A stretch of 64,000 nt of DNA from Collybia mongolica (taxonomy: Eukaryota > Basidiomycota > Agaricomycetes > Agaricales > Clitocybaceae), in contig JAAXNY010000006.1 of NCBI GenBank assembly GCA_013420905.1, positions 1,240,001 to 1,304,000 on the forward strand, given 5' to 3'. The notes below the pieces were generated by a model. The model searched no databases. It saw only the letters and a list, made by a program, of their open reading frames with translations, and had not been told where the DNA came from. The position numbers and the translations under genes were made by a program. The first letter of the stretch is position 1. Each line of letters begins with the position of its first letter. This document shows, in pieces, positions 44,560-57,400 of this stretch.

Positions 44560-47245
44560 ATGCCGAGAGGTCGCAAACAGAAATTTTATGCGATACTGAA
44601 CGGCAGAGGTGGTCCTCGAATATGTCAGTTTGATGAGGTGAGCCTGCCGATGAGGCTTCCTTGGACATCTGCTTGGGACTGATGCAATGAAATGCATATC
44701 CGTAGTACCAACGCGCAGTAAGCCCTACAGCCACCATAATAGGAATGTTGCCCATGTCCCCACACAGACACTGAATTACAGCGGTGCCAGTGGAAAGGCA
44801 TTCTTAACATACGAGGACGCAGAAAGGTGGCTCAATGGGCATAATTATAATAGTGAGTACTATTGTTCTCAGGGTATTTCTGTGGTAATTCACTGTCCTA
44901 GGTTATATCGACATCCCAGAGAAACAACGTCTGCACAAACATATGGGCATAACCACATCGCCAACAATCGACTCAACTACAAATATAGGCCATCTGCGGT
45001 ATCCCACGTCAACAAGATACTGGTCAAAACATCACCCTGTCCACGTTGATGTAGGCGTCCAGTGTCCAGATATAACTTTGCCCTTGCCCGCCCAAATACA
45101 GAGTACAAGCCCTCTAATCCTGCAAACTATGCGTAAGAATATCTCCAGGGTCCTTCCGGCTGATTTTGCAGCACCAGAAAATATACAAATGTCTTTGGAA
45201 CAACAGAAAGTTATCTTTGCTGCGAAATCTGGAAAGAACATATTTTTTACTGGCCCTGCAGGCAAGTTCCTACTTAAACTTGCCAATTCATTAACTCGAA
45301 ATTCGAGCCCCACAGGTACAGGAAAATCAGTGCTTTTACGTGAAATAATTCGACAGTTGAAGTTGACAACCACTGTTGCAATCACGGCTACAACTGGAAT
45401 TGCTGGACTTAACATTGGTGGTTCTACAGTCCACTCTTTTGCAGGAATTGGTCTAGGAAAAGAACCAGCTAATATTCTAGCTGACAAGATTCAGTATTCG
45501 AAAGATTTACGTTTACGATGGACCTCAACAAAGGTGCTGGTTATAGATGAAAGTGGGTGGTTTTTTTCACTAGTAATTCTGACCATTCAGAAAAAAAGTA
45601 GTTTCGATGATGGATGCCTCTCTATTCGATAAACTTGTGAGTGGCTAAAATGTCAACCTTATTTCTTACTCCTCAACTTTACTTTCATCCCAAATAAGGA
45701 ATATATTGCTAGAGTAGTATGTGGATGTCAGAGGCCTTTTGGGGGTATCCAGGTGAGATAACAACTTTTCTTCAGGTTGATAAATGAATAGGTGCTTTTA
45801 GTTAGTTTTGTGTGGAGACTTCTTCCAATTACCACCAGTACCAGAGAAAAGTCATGAATATTCAATGGCATCCACTTATGTATTTGATGCAGCATCTTGG
45901 CCGAGGTGTATATCACAGCCAACATTTCTGAGTCAAGTCTTCCGTCAAAAGGATGATTGTCAGTAGTTTCATTTGAAATTACCACAAATACCATCTGATT
46001 CAGGAGTATGCAGTGTTTGTTAACATCCTTTCTTCAATGCGTACTGGAACACTCACTTCCAAACATATTGAGAGATTACAGCAACTTTCCAGGCCTCTCC
46101 ATTACGAAGATGGGATCGAACCCAGTCAGTTGTATGTTCCTCCTATATAATCAAGTTTGGTAGCATCTTACTTTGCATTAGATATCCATTGAGAGCTGAG
46201 GTGGAAAGTTGTAACAACACCAAACTAAATAACCTTGAAGGCCCAGAATATACTTATAAGTCTATGGATAGTGCTGGCTACAATGTACAACATCAACCAA
46301 TCTCTACTGACAGTGCTAAGCTGCTCCTGAATCGATTGGTTGCTGTGCCAAACATCACATTAAAGGTGAAGTTGTTTACCTGTAAGTTTTTGATTGCATT
46401 TGTGACCTTCATTTCAGAAAGGAGCCCAGGTCATGTTGATACAGGTATGTACCCAAGTTTCCAATAACTAATGTGTTATATTGGATATGCAACATGGCTA
46501 ACAATGTGTCAAAGAATGTAGAACAAGGTGTTTTGGTCAATGGAAGTGTTGGAAAGGTTGTGGAATTTCTTACAACACATGAGGCTATTACTCGACATAT
46601 TGCAATTGCCACCCTGCCCCAAACAAGTGGTCCACCCTATGCTGCTATGCAATTTTCTTCCAAATTCTTGAATCTGAAACCTCCACCCAGCCATAGCCTT
46701 CATCCTATCAATGTCAATGTTTTTGGTCATAAAGAGAAGTGGCCCATGGTTCAGTTCACAAATGGCAGAGAGCTTCTCTGTGCACCCCTTGCCTTCTCAA
46801 TTCAAGGCTTCAGGGGGAATATTGAAGCCCACAGGCTCCAAGTACCATTGATTCTTGCATGGGCACTGTCAATTCACAAGTCTCAAGGCCAAACATTGAC
46901 AAGGGTCAAAGTTGATTTGGGTAGGGTGTTTGAGAAAGGTCAAGGTAAGTTATATTGAAGCATAGTATCAACAATCATTTACATCACATTGCACAGCATA
47001 TGTTGCCCTATCCAGAGCAACAAGTATGGAAAACTTGGAACTACAAAATTTTCAGCCCTCCAAGTCAGTGTATGAGCTTTTCCTACATTTGAATGCTAAC
47101 ATTGCCTTTTAGAGTTATGGCTCACCCTCGCGTTATAGCTTGGCATAAATTTTGGTCTCGTAATACAGACAATCATAGTGATGCGTCTTTTGATGAAATG
47201 GATACAGAGGAAGCTATTTCCCGATATTGGGAAAGCATTTCGTAG
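44560..47245 (+). CDS. PIF1-type DNA helicase with N-terminal RNase H1-like domain (copy B)
   Basis: Starts MPRGRKQKFYAILNGRGGPRIC and, after an intron, TLNYSGASGKAFLTYEDAERWLNG completes the RNase H1 N-terminal-like domain. Helicase motifs: LEQQKVIFAAKSGKNIFFTGPAG + [31 protein letters not shown] + [71 protein letters not shown] and [10 protein letters not shown], ending with an acidic tail at 47245. All core motifs are intact. The Walker A intron (45262-45315) has a GC donor. Exons and motif order mirror copy A, so they are paralogues. CpG falls along the gene: 46595-47128 has none, in coding sequence that remains open. Confidence 0.88.
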
Positions 47246-47442
47246 TAGATAATGTTGCCAATTTTTTACTTATATTCTTGGCACATGAATCTATTGGATG
47301 TTGTCACCGAATGTTCATCAATTTGTGTACTAATACAACCCAAATAATAGCAGTGAGAAGGTATGTAATAGGGAATATGGTGTGTGAAAACCCGAACAAA
47401 TGCAATGGAGATAAAAAGGAAGTGTAATTGTGTGATCGATGA

Positions 47443-50400
47443 TCATACAACAGAGGATGGTGATACCGGTTGATTATATGGTTCTGTTTCCGAAACCGGA
47501 CCCTCCGCCGTTCCAGGACGGACAGACGAGGACGAGTGTCGCACGGTTGATGTTACAACAGATTGCTCTGGCATCTCCGAAACGGTATTATCCTCATCTG
47601 TTTCGTACACAGTTGACGAGAGAGGAGAAGGCGGGGGTGTTTGCTCAGGAGACGTGTTAGGGCGAATTGGTAGAGGAGGCGGTGCATCTGCACGCCCTCG
47701 TGTAGGTGTCTGAGGATTTGCACGCAGAGAAGGGTGAATGCTATTAGCAGGTCGAGGTGGTAGTCGCGGAGTGAAATCTTGAGGTGGAGATGAAGAATGC
47801 GGTCCTGCATGAACATACAACGCTGTCGCTGGAACAGTGGTAACCTTTGTGCTCTTAGACCCATATGGATAGACTGGAGTAGGTTCGCCTGCCGGTGTTG
47901 GAGGAAGTGGGGGGGAATGATGAGCGGTTGGAGGAGAGTGATGCGTCGAATGTTCGTCGTACAAGACATATGAGTTCGTGATCAAATCTTCCATTAAGGA
48001 ATCCTGGGAACATTTCAAGATTTAAGCTCCCATAATAATATAAAACAGAGCCAAGGGGTGTACCTTCCAAGTTTGGACGCTAAGGAGATCTCCTCCTTTG
48101 GGCATCTCATCTTCACCAAAAATTACACTACCAAATACTATTGCAAGATTTTTTGCATCCATCTTATTCTTCTCGCTGATAGCTACCACCCGGGCCAGAT
48201 GTTCCACAACTGCTTTCAGCGTGGCTTGGTGAACGGGTGGTAGTCTTCGCATCTTGGACCGTAAAAGCATGAAATTATTTGATTGATGTTCCGCTTACAG
48301 CAATTTAATACTCCGTAAACAGAAGCGACGAAGTAGCTTACCTCGATCCTCTGTATGCTGGATTCGTTCGTGTAGAGGGAATTTAAATACTGGTTCAGGC
48401 AATTCTCGCAAATAGAGCTATGCGTGTGTGTAATTAGTCAAAGGGCTTGGAAGATTGAGCTAAAGTGAACCTTTAAGAGGGATGAAACGGCATAGACATC
48501 ATCCTTCTGCGGGTTGAACTCAAACCTTGATTCGTCTTTTTCGATATCGTGTTGAAGCTGAGAATGTGTATTAGTAGCTAGCCTCTGAGGAGCAAAGTGA
48601 TAAGTACATACTGCTTGCACAATCGCATGGCGACCTGATACCTGCACATGAAACCCCAAAATGTGCTTAGCCAAAACTATCGATTCGTGATAGAAGACAC
48701 GTACCCTGTAGATACCCTCAGACTCCAGACCACGCCGATCAATTTCGCGGATACATATCCGAATGATTTTGGGAATTTCTCCATCCTGCAACCCCTTCGC
48801 AGTGGCATAATCAACTAATCCAAATCCAAATATGAGATCATTGCATGAGCCAACTTGGCCATGCTGGTATAAAATAGGTTCTGGTATGGCCGATGCCAGG
48901 GAGCGGGGTATGTAGGCGCTCAACTTTGCTACGTCCTTCTCAGGGGAGATCTTATCTACAATTGTTCGCGTATGAGACGATAGTTGAGTTTGGGTTGTGG
49001 ATGTAGCGCTAATAACATTTAACACGTAAGGAAGACTGGACTCGTGATAACACATAATTATCGCACGTCATATTATCAGTGTATTTCTCCAGGGCTTTCT
49101 TTACAATGGCTGACGATTCTTCCACGAACATCTCAAGACTCTATCTGAGTTGTCAGTCACATCACTCAAAAAGTTGATGCCTGCTTGCCTTGTATCCCCC
49201 CTCCAATATTTTCGTTCTTCGAAGGCGAAGAGTTTCTAACCAATGGACACCTTTACGATATTCTCTGTCTGGTTCAGAAGCAATTTAGCTCAGTGGTCCG
49301 ACGTATCTTCGCAACTTACCAGCTTCCTCAGCCTCCCTCTTCGTGCGAACATTTCGCAATGCTTGATTTTCTCGAGACCCCAGACTGTCTTTCACAGACC
49401 CTCCCTTATCTAGAAACCCTATTAATTGATTTAATTGTCTTTTGCCTGTGAATGTATTCTGGTTAAGAATCGTTCATCGTGCACATTACGCAAGATCACC
49501 TTGATGGGCTAGGTCCGAAAATGCTGTAGATGAAGATGGAGATCGATTGCGGCCTGTAGGACCACTACCAGAAGGTCGACGATCCAAGGCTCTTAACGGT
49601 TGCGGAGATGTTACTATAGGTCGCGATGGCATTGATGGATTGGATCTCGAGTTACTAAGTTGATGGTGTTGTTCGGCGCCTAAGGATGGGGTTGGGAGAG
49701 GTGAGGTTGGGGGGACCACTGCAGCTGCGCGTTTTTGCTCCTGCAAATCAGATCGAGATGAGTTGAGGATGTAGATGCTTTATGCACACCTCGACCTCAG
49801 CGAACTTCTTTGAATACTTCGCTTTCAACTTCGGTAGAATATTCTCCGCGTAATCGTTGTACGCCGTTCCAGAGTCCTTCAAATCTTCCTTGATTCGCTT
49901 CCTCGTGCGATCTTGCGTTTCCTGCGTATGTAGTTGAGACTTTTCAGACAAGGAATATTAATATGTGCGGAGGGCACCTTGAATATTGTCAAAGGAGCAA
50001 TGACGTCGGAAGTGAGTGTTGCACAGAATGCCTCTCTTGCCTGTGCCTCTGTAACATGGTGGGATGGATAACGTGAACACAAATGGGGGAGACGCGCACC
50101 TCTTTCCATATTGTCTCTCACTTCGCTCCATGCGCTTCTTGTTGTACTTAAGTCTCGATCGTCCAAGTACTGGTCAACGGATTTGATCTTGCGGTGTAGT
50201 TTTGTGAGCGACTCAACGCTACATCATGTCAGCACAACTATGTGATCCCAGGTGCTCTATATAACCCACTATATCTCTTCAATGCGCTTCCTGAATGCCA
50301 CGATCGGTTTAAACCACCACGCGACCTGAACTCATGATAGAACTCACCGTTCTTGGAAGAAGCTGAGGTAAGAATCGGAGAGAACGCGAAGATGGGCGTC

Positions 50401-50583
50401 AAACAGTGGTATAGGCCCTTGTGTTTGCGCCGGTGGGGGATCTGAGGTCGATGCCCTGGACGGCGGTGGTGGCTGGTCCATGCTGTTTCGTCTGAGCTGT
50501 GCACTGTCTGAGCCGACTGTACCCTCCTCAGGACTTTTCTCGTGAGGGAAGACCCCGATCACCATGCACGTGATGTCTGGCAC
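47443..50583 (-). CDS. F-BAR and RhoGAP domain protein (Rgd1-like)
   Basis: The N-terminal F-BAR region is spread over several exons (FDAHLRVLSDSYLSFFQER, KLHRKIKSVDQYLDDRDLST, AREAFCATLTSDVIAPL, TRKRIKEDLKDSG, KAKYSKKFAEVE), with a Pro/Ser linker inside. Then come EYRKGVHWLETLRLRRTK, EMFVEESSAIVKKALEKYTD, and the RhoGAP domain: [27 protein letters not shown] (Arg finger), YAVSSLLK, LYLRELPEPVF and KNLAIVFGSVI. A Pro-rich tail with several PPxP motifs follows. It bends membranes and switches off Rho-type GTPases at sites of polarity or septation. One intron (49141-49188) has a GC donor. The start may be 50583 or MDQPPPPSR at 50481. Confidence 0.9.
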
Positions 50584-50635
50584 TCACTCTAAGGTTCGTA
50601 CGCGCAATAATCAGGGTTCGGGAAGAAACTCCGAG

Positions 50636-50752
50636 GTTAGTAACTAACAGGTTACTAACATGGCAGCTTTGGAGGGTTATTCACAGATGTTAATAACATG
50701 TTACTAACATCCATGTTATTGACACTGTTAATAATTGTTAATAATTGTTAAA
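50636..50752. repeat. Cluster of short GTTA(N)TAA repeats
   Basis: GTTAGTAAC (50636-50644) and its inverse GTTACTAAC (50651-50659) form a hairpin. Related words (GTTAATAAC, GTTACTAAC, GTTATTGAC) follow, and a 10-bp unit GTTAATAATT is repeated in tandem at 50728-50750. This lies in the gap between two divergent genes. It could be a worn element end or a binding-site array; no larger inverted repeat was found. Confidence 0.5.
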
Positions 50753-51461
50753 AAATCCCTCCCTCCTACCAATCCCAGTTAGGCCCTTCCCCTTCATCTT
50801 CCTGCACTATATCTGGCCCTTTTACTTTTTCCTGAGTGATATTAATCTCTCCTGGACACTCTGAGAACATATCCACAAAAGTTGGAGATGTAAGATCAGT
50901 CAAGTAAGGTTTTTAGAGCTTGTAAGACTATGCATGAGGCAGAAGCCATGATGATGATGTAAGGACATAGTATTAGAGCAATATGAGAAAAATTGTGATT
51001 TCCATAATTTTCCAATAGTCTTTCAGAGGCTAGATGAAAAATTTGGATCAAAATCACCTAAAGTTGCCCAAAACTGTCCAGATAAACTGGGCAAAAAGTG
51101 GGATTATATAATATAAATAGTCAATTGTCCTGCACAGTGAATGTTGCGATCATGATGAGCAGAATTACAATCAAATCAGCAACAAACTTATAAATAGACT
51201 CCGTCAATCACGGCCCACGTGAGCCATGAAAATGCCCCCAATGTGACAAGGTTCGCGCGTTCGTTGGTATTGGTTAGACGAACTTAAAGCGGGACCGAGG
51301 TCAAAAAGCGATAATAGCCCCTCTGATACTGTGAACCCGTCATGGTCCTAGACTTATCATCAAGCATGCAGGTAGTTTTAGGCTCAAGCCAAACGAGTGA
51401 CTACTCAACAGCGTGGAAGAAGGGCAAACTCTTGTAAGCTCTTGTGATTCTTAACGCACAA
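50753..51461. other. Intergenic between RhoGAP and ABC transporter
   Basis: AT-rich, no gene supported. Includes a pyrimidine-rich segment (50755-50840). An upstream first exon of the ABC transporter could lie near 51354-51450 but cannot be settled. Confidence 0.4.
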
Positions 51462-54400
51462 ATGCGACTGAACGGTATACAACAAGGCGTGATACGCTTG
51501 CTCTACCAGCATATACTGGAATTGCTTCCTGTATAATCCTCCTTGTTCATCTTATCCTCGCTTCAAAGCTCCCTAAGAGGCTCCGAGATTACATGTTCCC
51601 ACCCGGTTTCCAAAATACGAACTTTGAACGCGCACCTACTCCTAGAACTGAATTACCAGCCTCCACCGGGCTTTCCGCCGAGATCCGAGCACATATTGTG
51701 GAGCATGGAGGTATTGGCATTTTCGCTTACAGGATTGCCCGACTTTGTGGATGCTTGACTCTTCTGGCTGCTTCCATATATTCTGCGGAAACCAGTGGTT
51801 ATGGCCCTCAAGAGATCGATTTACTCGGAAAATGGGGCAAAAAACATAAAATCAGGAAACCTAGGTCACCCAAGTTCTCTACTAAGGATTGGTTGGAAGT
51901 AGCCATGTGCATGACCTATGTGAATTTCCCGAGCACCTCGTTTATTCCAGTCTAACCCACTATTATAGCTATACGCCTCTCTGCTGGCTCTCATCTCGGT
52001 ATCAGCAAAGCGTAGGTGGAGCAGGGTCATCACAAAACATTTGAACGTCCTGCTACTTGTGACATTCGCTGTTTATTTTTACCGGGATTTGTTTCCATTG
52101 GCGACTTATAACCGAACATCTATGGACATCTCGGAAGGTTGGACGCTGTGGGCCAAGGTTGGCTTATTGACAATGATTAGTATCGTTATCCCTCTTGTAA
52201 TTCCCCGTCAGTATATCCCGGTGGACCCCAAGGTAGGTCCTCGGTGTGATTTGAGGTGGATGACTATTGATCCATGCAATCCTAGAATCCACTAATCATT
52301 CCAAATCCAGAACAAACAGCATCTCTTTTATCCTTAATGCTATATACTTTCCTTGATCCACTCGTGTTTCTTGCATATCGAATTCCCAAGTTGTCTCATG
52401 AACAACTACCGCCCCTGGCCGATTATGATTATGCAAATCATCTGACGGAGAAAAGCTTCCAAGTGGGTATTTCGACTTTCCTCGGCGATGGTCTCACGTC
52501 CATTCTCACTGAATTAGCATCTTGACGCGTACATCGGGGGGGGGAAGCGCCATCTTTTCTGGGGACTTATGAGAGTCTTTCGTCGCGAATATTTCATTTT
52601 GGGAGTGATGATTTGTGTCAACGTGACGTCGAGTTTCGCATCACCGATCGGTATTAAGGAATTGCTTAGGTTCGTTTTACTACTTGAGCCACTCTCAAGT
52701 GATGAATATATCTTTCGTCTAGTTATCTCGAAACACGAGGACAGGGCGCCACTATTCGCCCATGGGTATGGATTTTATGGCTTTTCATTGGACCCACGGT
52801 GGGCTCTCTTGCCTGGCAATGGTATATTTACATTGCGGTATGTTTGTACTTTCACAATGACGAAGTCTCTTATTCTTTAACGCAGACGCGGACGCTTGTT
52901 CGAGCTGAATGCCTCATCACTCAGCTCATATTTGAGCACTCTTTACGCATTCGCGTTAAGGCCGAAACCGATCCAAATACCCTACCTACAAGTATCCCTA
53001 CCACACCATCAACTTTAACCCCCGACCAAGCTTCCATCGATGAATCACCCCAACTACACGATGACAACTTAGTTAGCGATGCGAGCACAACTGACGTCAA
53101 CACACTCCATTCCCGGGATGGAACCTTAAATCCTAGTTCTTCCAGTGTCAAATCGAAAGGCAAACCTACAAAAGGAGATGACAAAGCTTCCAAGAAAACG
53201 GATGAAGACGGTCATTCCAGTGCTGACAACTTGGTTGGAAAAATCAACAATCTGGTCACGACAGATCTTGGAAACATCGTCGATTCTCGGGATTTCTTAT
53301 TGGTCTTGGTTTATATACCGTTGCAAATAACTCTTTGTATCACTTTCCTCTATCTCGTACTTGGATGGAGGTGCGTCGATCAGAGACGAGTTTCTTGTTT
53401 ACATCTCATTTTTCAATTTTATCAGTGCGTTTGTGGGGTTAGCATCAATCCTGCTCTTATCACCACTTCCGGGGTTTGTTGCCAAACGTGTGCAAGATGT
53501 CCAGTTTGTTCGATTGAAGAAAACCGATGCCCGGGTCCAAAGTGTCACCGAAAGTAAGTTCGACATTCATAGAATTTATAGTATCCTTGCCTATTCACAT
53601 TTTCCCTTTAAGCAATGAACGTTTTGCGTATGATCAAGCTTTTCGGTTGGGAGAAAAAAATGAATCAGAAAGTAGGCGAAAAAAGAGATGAAGAACTCGT
53701 TTGGATATGGCGGCGGCAAGTCTTGGATCTTATCAACGGCAACTTGAAGTACGTTTCTTTCCATCAAGTGTATGTGCGCTATTTTACACCTATATTTGTT
53801 TAGCTTCCTGATTCCTGTGGCGACCATGGTAGCAACATATTCTACCTAGTACGTTTTCCAGCTCCTTCTAAAAAAACCTGAATTTGAATCCAATATTTGG
53901 CTTAGCGTCAGTAAACTTCGCCTTTCGTAGAGTTATGTCGATCTGATTTTTTTCATAGACAATAATTATGAAACAAGAGCTCAGTGCTTCTAAGGTGTTC
54001 AGCTCCATGTCAGTCTTTGATATGCTTCGTGATCAGCTTCATTTGGTGTTCTACTCCATCACCCAACTTGTGACGGGAAAAGTCTCCCTAGATCGTGTCA
54101 ACGACTTCCTACACAATGTTTGTTTTTCTTGTTGGATTTGTTCCCTGCTGATGCTATTTTGTTTAGACCGAGCTTTTAGACACCTTCTCCGAGAAAGAAA
54201 CAGTTGCTTTGTTTGCTGATGGCAGCCACTTCAAAGGCGACGAGATTGGACTGCGAGATGCAACATTCGCGTGGTCAAGTGACACGGACGGTTCTTTGAC
54301 CCCCTCCAAACGCAAATTTCTCTTAAGGATCGAGGAAGAACTTTTGTTCAAACGAGGCCAAATCAACCTCATCATTGGGCCTACTGGCTCCGGAAAAACC

Positions 54401-57400
54401 TCCCTTCTTATGGCCTTGCTGGGTAATTTTCGTCCAGCCAGTTACCAGTCTATCATCTGACGCGTTTTAAGGCGAGATGCATTTCATACCCTCTAGTCCA
54501 ACGTCATGGTTTAATCTTCCGCGTGATGCTGGAATTGCATATGCTGCGCAAGAATCATGGGTACAGAATGAAACAATTAAAGTGAGCCACTTGCAATTGA
54601 GTACTACGACACAGCTGTTTTTGAAATGTGAACCAAAACTTGCAGGATAATATCCTATTCGGTTCGGCGTTCGACGAAGTTCGGTACAAGAAAGTCATTG
54701 ACCAATGCTGTCTCGAGCGCGACCTTTCCTTGTTCGAGGCCGGCGACCAAACAGAAGTCGGCGAAAAGGGCCTTACTTTGAGTGGTGGGCAAAAGGCAAG
54801 AATCACTCTCGCTCGGGCGATCTACTCTTGGGCAGAAATTATTCTTCTGGACGATGTCCTGGCAGCGTTGGAGTAGGTACCATTTGAGTTTTTAGAGGCG
54901 GTAACCCTGATTCATCAACAGTGTCCACACCGCAAAATGGATCATTGACAAATGTTTTTCAGGAGATTTGATTCAGGGAAGGACTGTCCTCCTCGTGGTG
55001 CGTAATGACGCAATGACTAATTAGATTTGCTAACAAGCAAGTCTGACTAGACACATAACGTAGCCATGGCTCGTCCGATTGCTGGCTTTGTCGTCGCTAT
55101 GGGATTAGACGGGAGAATCGCCAGCCAAGGTTCTATTTCCGAAGCGTTGTCTAAGGACAAAATTCTGGCCAAAGAAACCATCAAGGAAGAGGATATCCTT
55201 CATAAAGTTGACGACGAAATCGATACCCCAGCTCCCAATGATGAGCCTAAAGCAGACGGAAAATTGATCATGGCCGAGGAGGTGGAAGAAGGACATGTTA
55301 GCTGGGGTGCTTGTGCGTTGAACGGCTGTGTTCGAGGTGACGTTACTTATTAACAAACAGTGAAGCTTTACTTTCGGGGCCTAGGAGGAAACTACCCATT
55401 ATTATTCTTTTCTTCCTTTGCCATCGGGCTTCTTCTTACAGAGTTATCAAATGCTGTTCAGACTTGGTACTTGGGCTACTGGGCTTCACAATATGATGAC
55501 CACGATGCGTCCGATGTTCCTGTGTTTTAGTATGTCTTTTGGTCGGTGGCTTTACGGAATGCACTAATAAACAAACCCTCTAGCTACCTCGGCGTTTATG
55601 GTGCAATTTTTCTGGACTCTCGATGGTGTCACACTCATATATACACTCATAGGCTCCTTATTATCATTTGCGGTGATCATCTATTGCTTCTCTTACGTGG
55701 TTTATATCTTCGGGGCCATACGGGCTTCGAGAAGTATTCATAAACAACTCCTTGAATCCGTACTTGGAACAACGTTAAGGTACGCCATGTTCGCTAGTGT
55801 TCATCCTTTCGGCCTCTCAACTCTAATTCAGGTGGCTTGATGTGACACCGACGTCTCGTGTGATTGCAAGATGTACCCAGGATATAAGAGCTGGTGCGTG
55901 ACCACGAAGGTGTTGTCACTTTGTATCATCTCATGTCATCATTCTAGTTGACGGGCCTATCTCCACTGGCTTATGGTGGCTCTCCGAGATGACTATGTCC
56001 ATGCTCATCAAGTTTGGCGCCGTAGTTCTCCTAACACCCGCCTTCCTTGGGCCTGGTATCCTGGTAGCGATATTGGGTGGATGGTGCGGACAGATATACA
56101 TCGCTGCTCAACTATCAGTCAAGCGTGAAATGTCCAACGCAAAAGCTCCAGTCCTTGGCCAGTAAGTTTCTCCGAGTATTATTTGGGCAAATCCCTGACT
56201 CGACGAAAATAGTTTCGGTGCTGCAATTGCTGGTCTAAGTAAGATATCAACCTTTGAGTTATTTGAACCCTTCTAACATAACCCCCCCCCCCCCCCCCCC
56301 CCCCCAGCCTCCATCCGCGCGTATGGGTCCCAAAGATCGTTTAAGGATGAGTCACTCAACCGCATCAATCGTTACACGAGGGCGGCACGCACCTTCTACA
56401 ACCTAAACAGATGGATATGTATCCGGATCGACGCCATGGGAGGATTATTTGCTGCAGCACTTGCGGCCTACCTCGTTTATTTCCGAGGCCAAACTGCTTC
56501 AAACACGGGTTTCTCTCTGAACATGGCTGGTGTGACACCTTTCTCTCCAAAATCAATACACATTTCTCACCTTTTTCATCAAAGTTGGATTCAGTGGTAT
56601 GATACTTTGGTGGGTGAGAGTCTTAAACGATTTTGAAGTTCAGGGTACGTACATCTCCTATCGAAAGGATGGTTGCAGCCGATGACTATGTAAACATTAG
56701 GTAACAGGTAACTTGCCCCCATGCATGTCGATGACAACATCTGAAATTATTTAGCTTGGAACGGATCCAAGGCTACGTTAACATAGAACAAGAACCAAGA
56801 TCTACCGAAGAAGGTAAACCTCCTGCGTACTGGCCAGCAAGTGGTGATATCCGTGTCGAGAATCTCTCGGCACGATACTCGTCAGAGGGTCCGAAGGTTC
56901 TTCACGATATTTCTTTTCATGTCAAATCAGGGGAACGTATAGGAGTTGGTGAGTACGAGGCAGTCGACTTTCTGTGGTGCTATCTAATTTCATCTGCAGT
57001 GGGTAGGACTGGCTCTGGAAAAGTAAGCGGTTTGAGTTCGTGGTCTATGGTCGAACTGATGGTCCTCGCAGAGCTCATTGACCCTCTCCCTTCTACGTTG
57101 CATCTTCACGGAAGGCAGCGTGTACTTCGATGGCATTGAGACTAAAAATGTCAATCTGGATGCCTTAAGGTCTAATATCACCATTATCCCGCAGATCGTA
57201 AGGCGAAAGTATCCATGGTATTTTCTGTCTAATGTTTGCCACACAGCCCGAGCTCCTTAGCGGTTCTTTGCGACAAAATCTGGATCCGTTTGATCAGTAC
57301 GATGATGCCACATTGAACGACGCTCTCCGTGCATCAGGTCTATTCTCTCTGCAAAATGAGATGGATGAGGGTCGGATCACCTTGGACCACCCTATCTCAA

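Noticed and set aside
41839..47245. Helitron transposon, suggested by PIF1-type helicases
   Set aside because: No Rep/HUH nuclease motif, no TC...CTRR ends, and each gene has many introns and an RNase H1-like N terminus; they look like host genes.
50636..51461. LTR or complete MITE
   Set aside because: No matching copy of the repeat words at a second end and no target duplication found.
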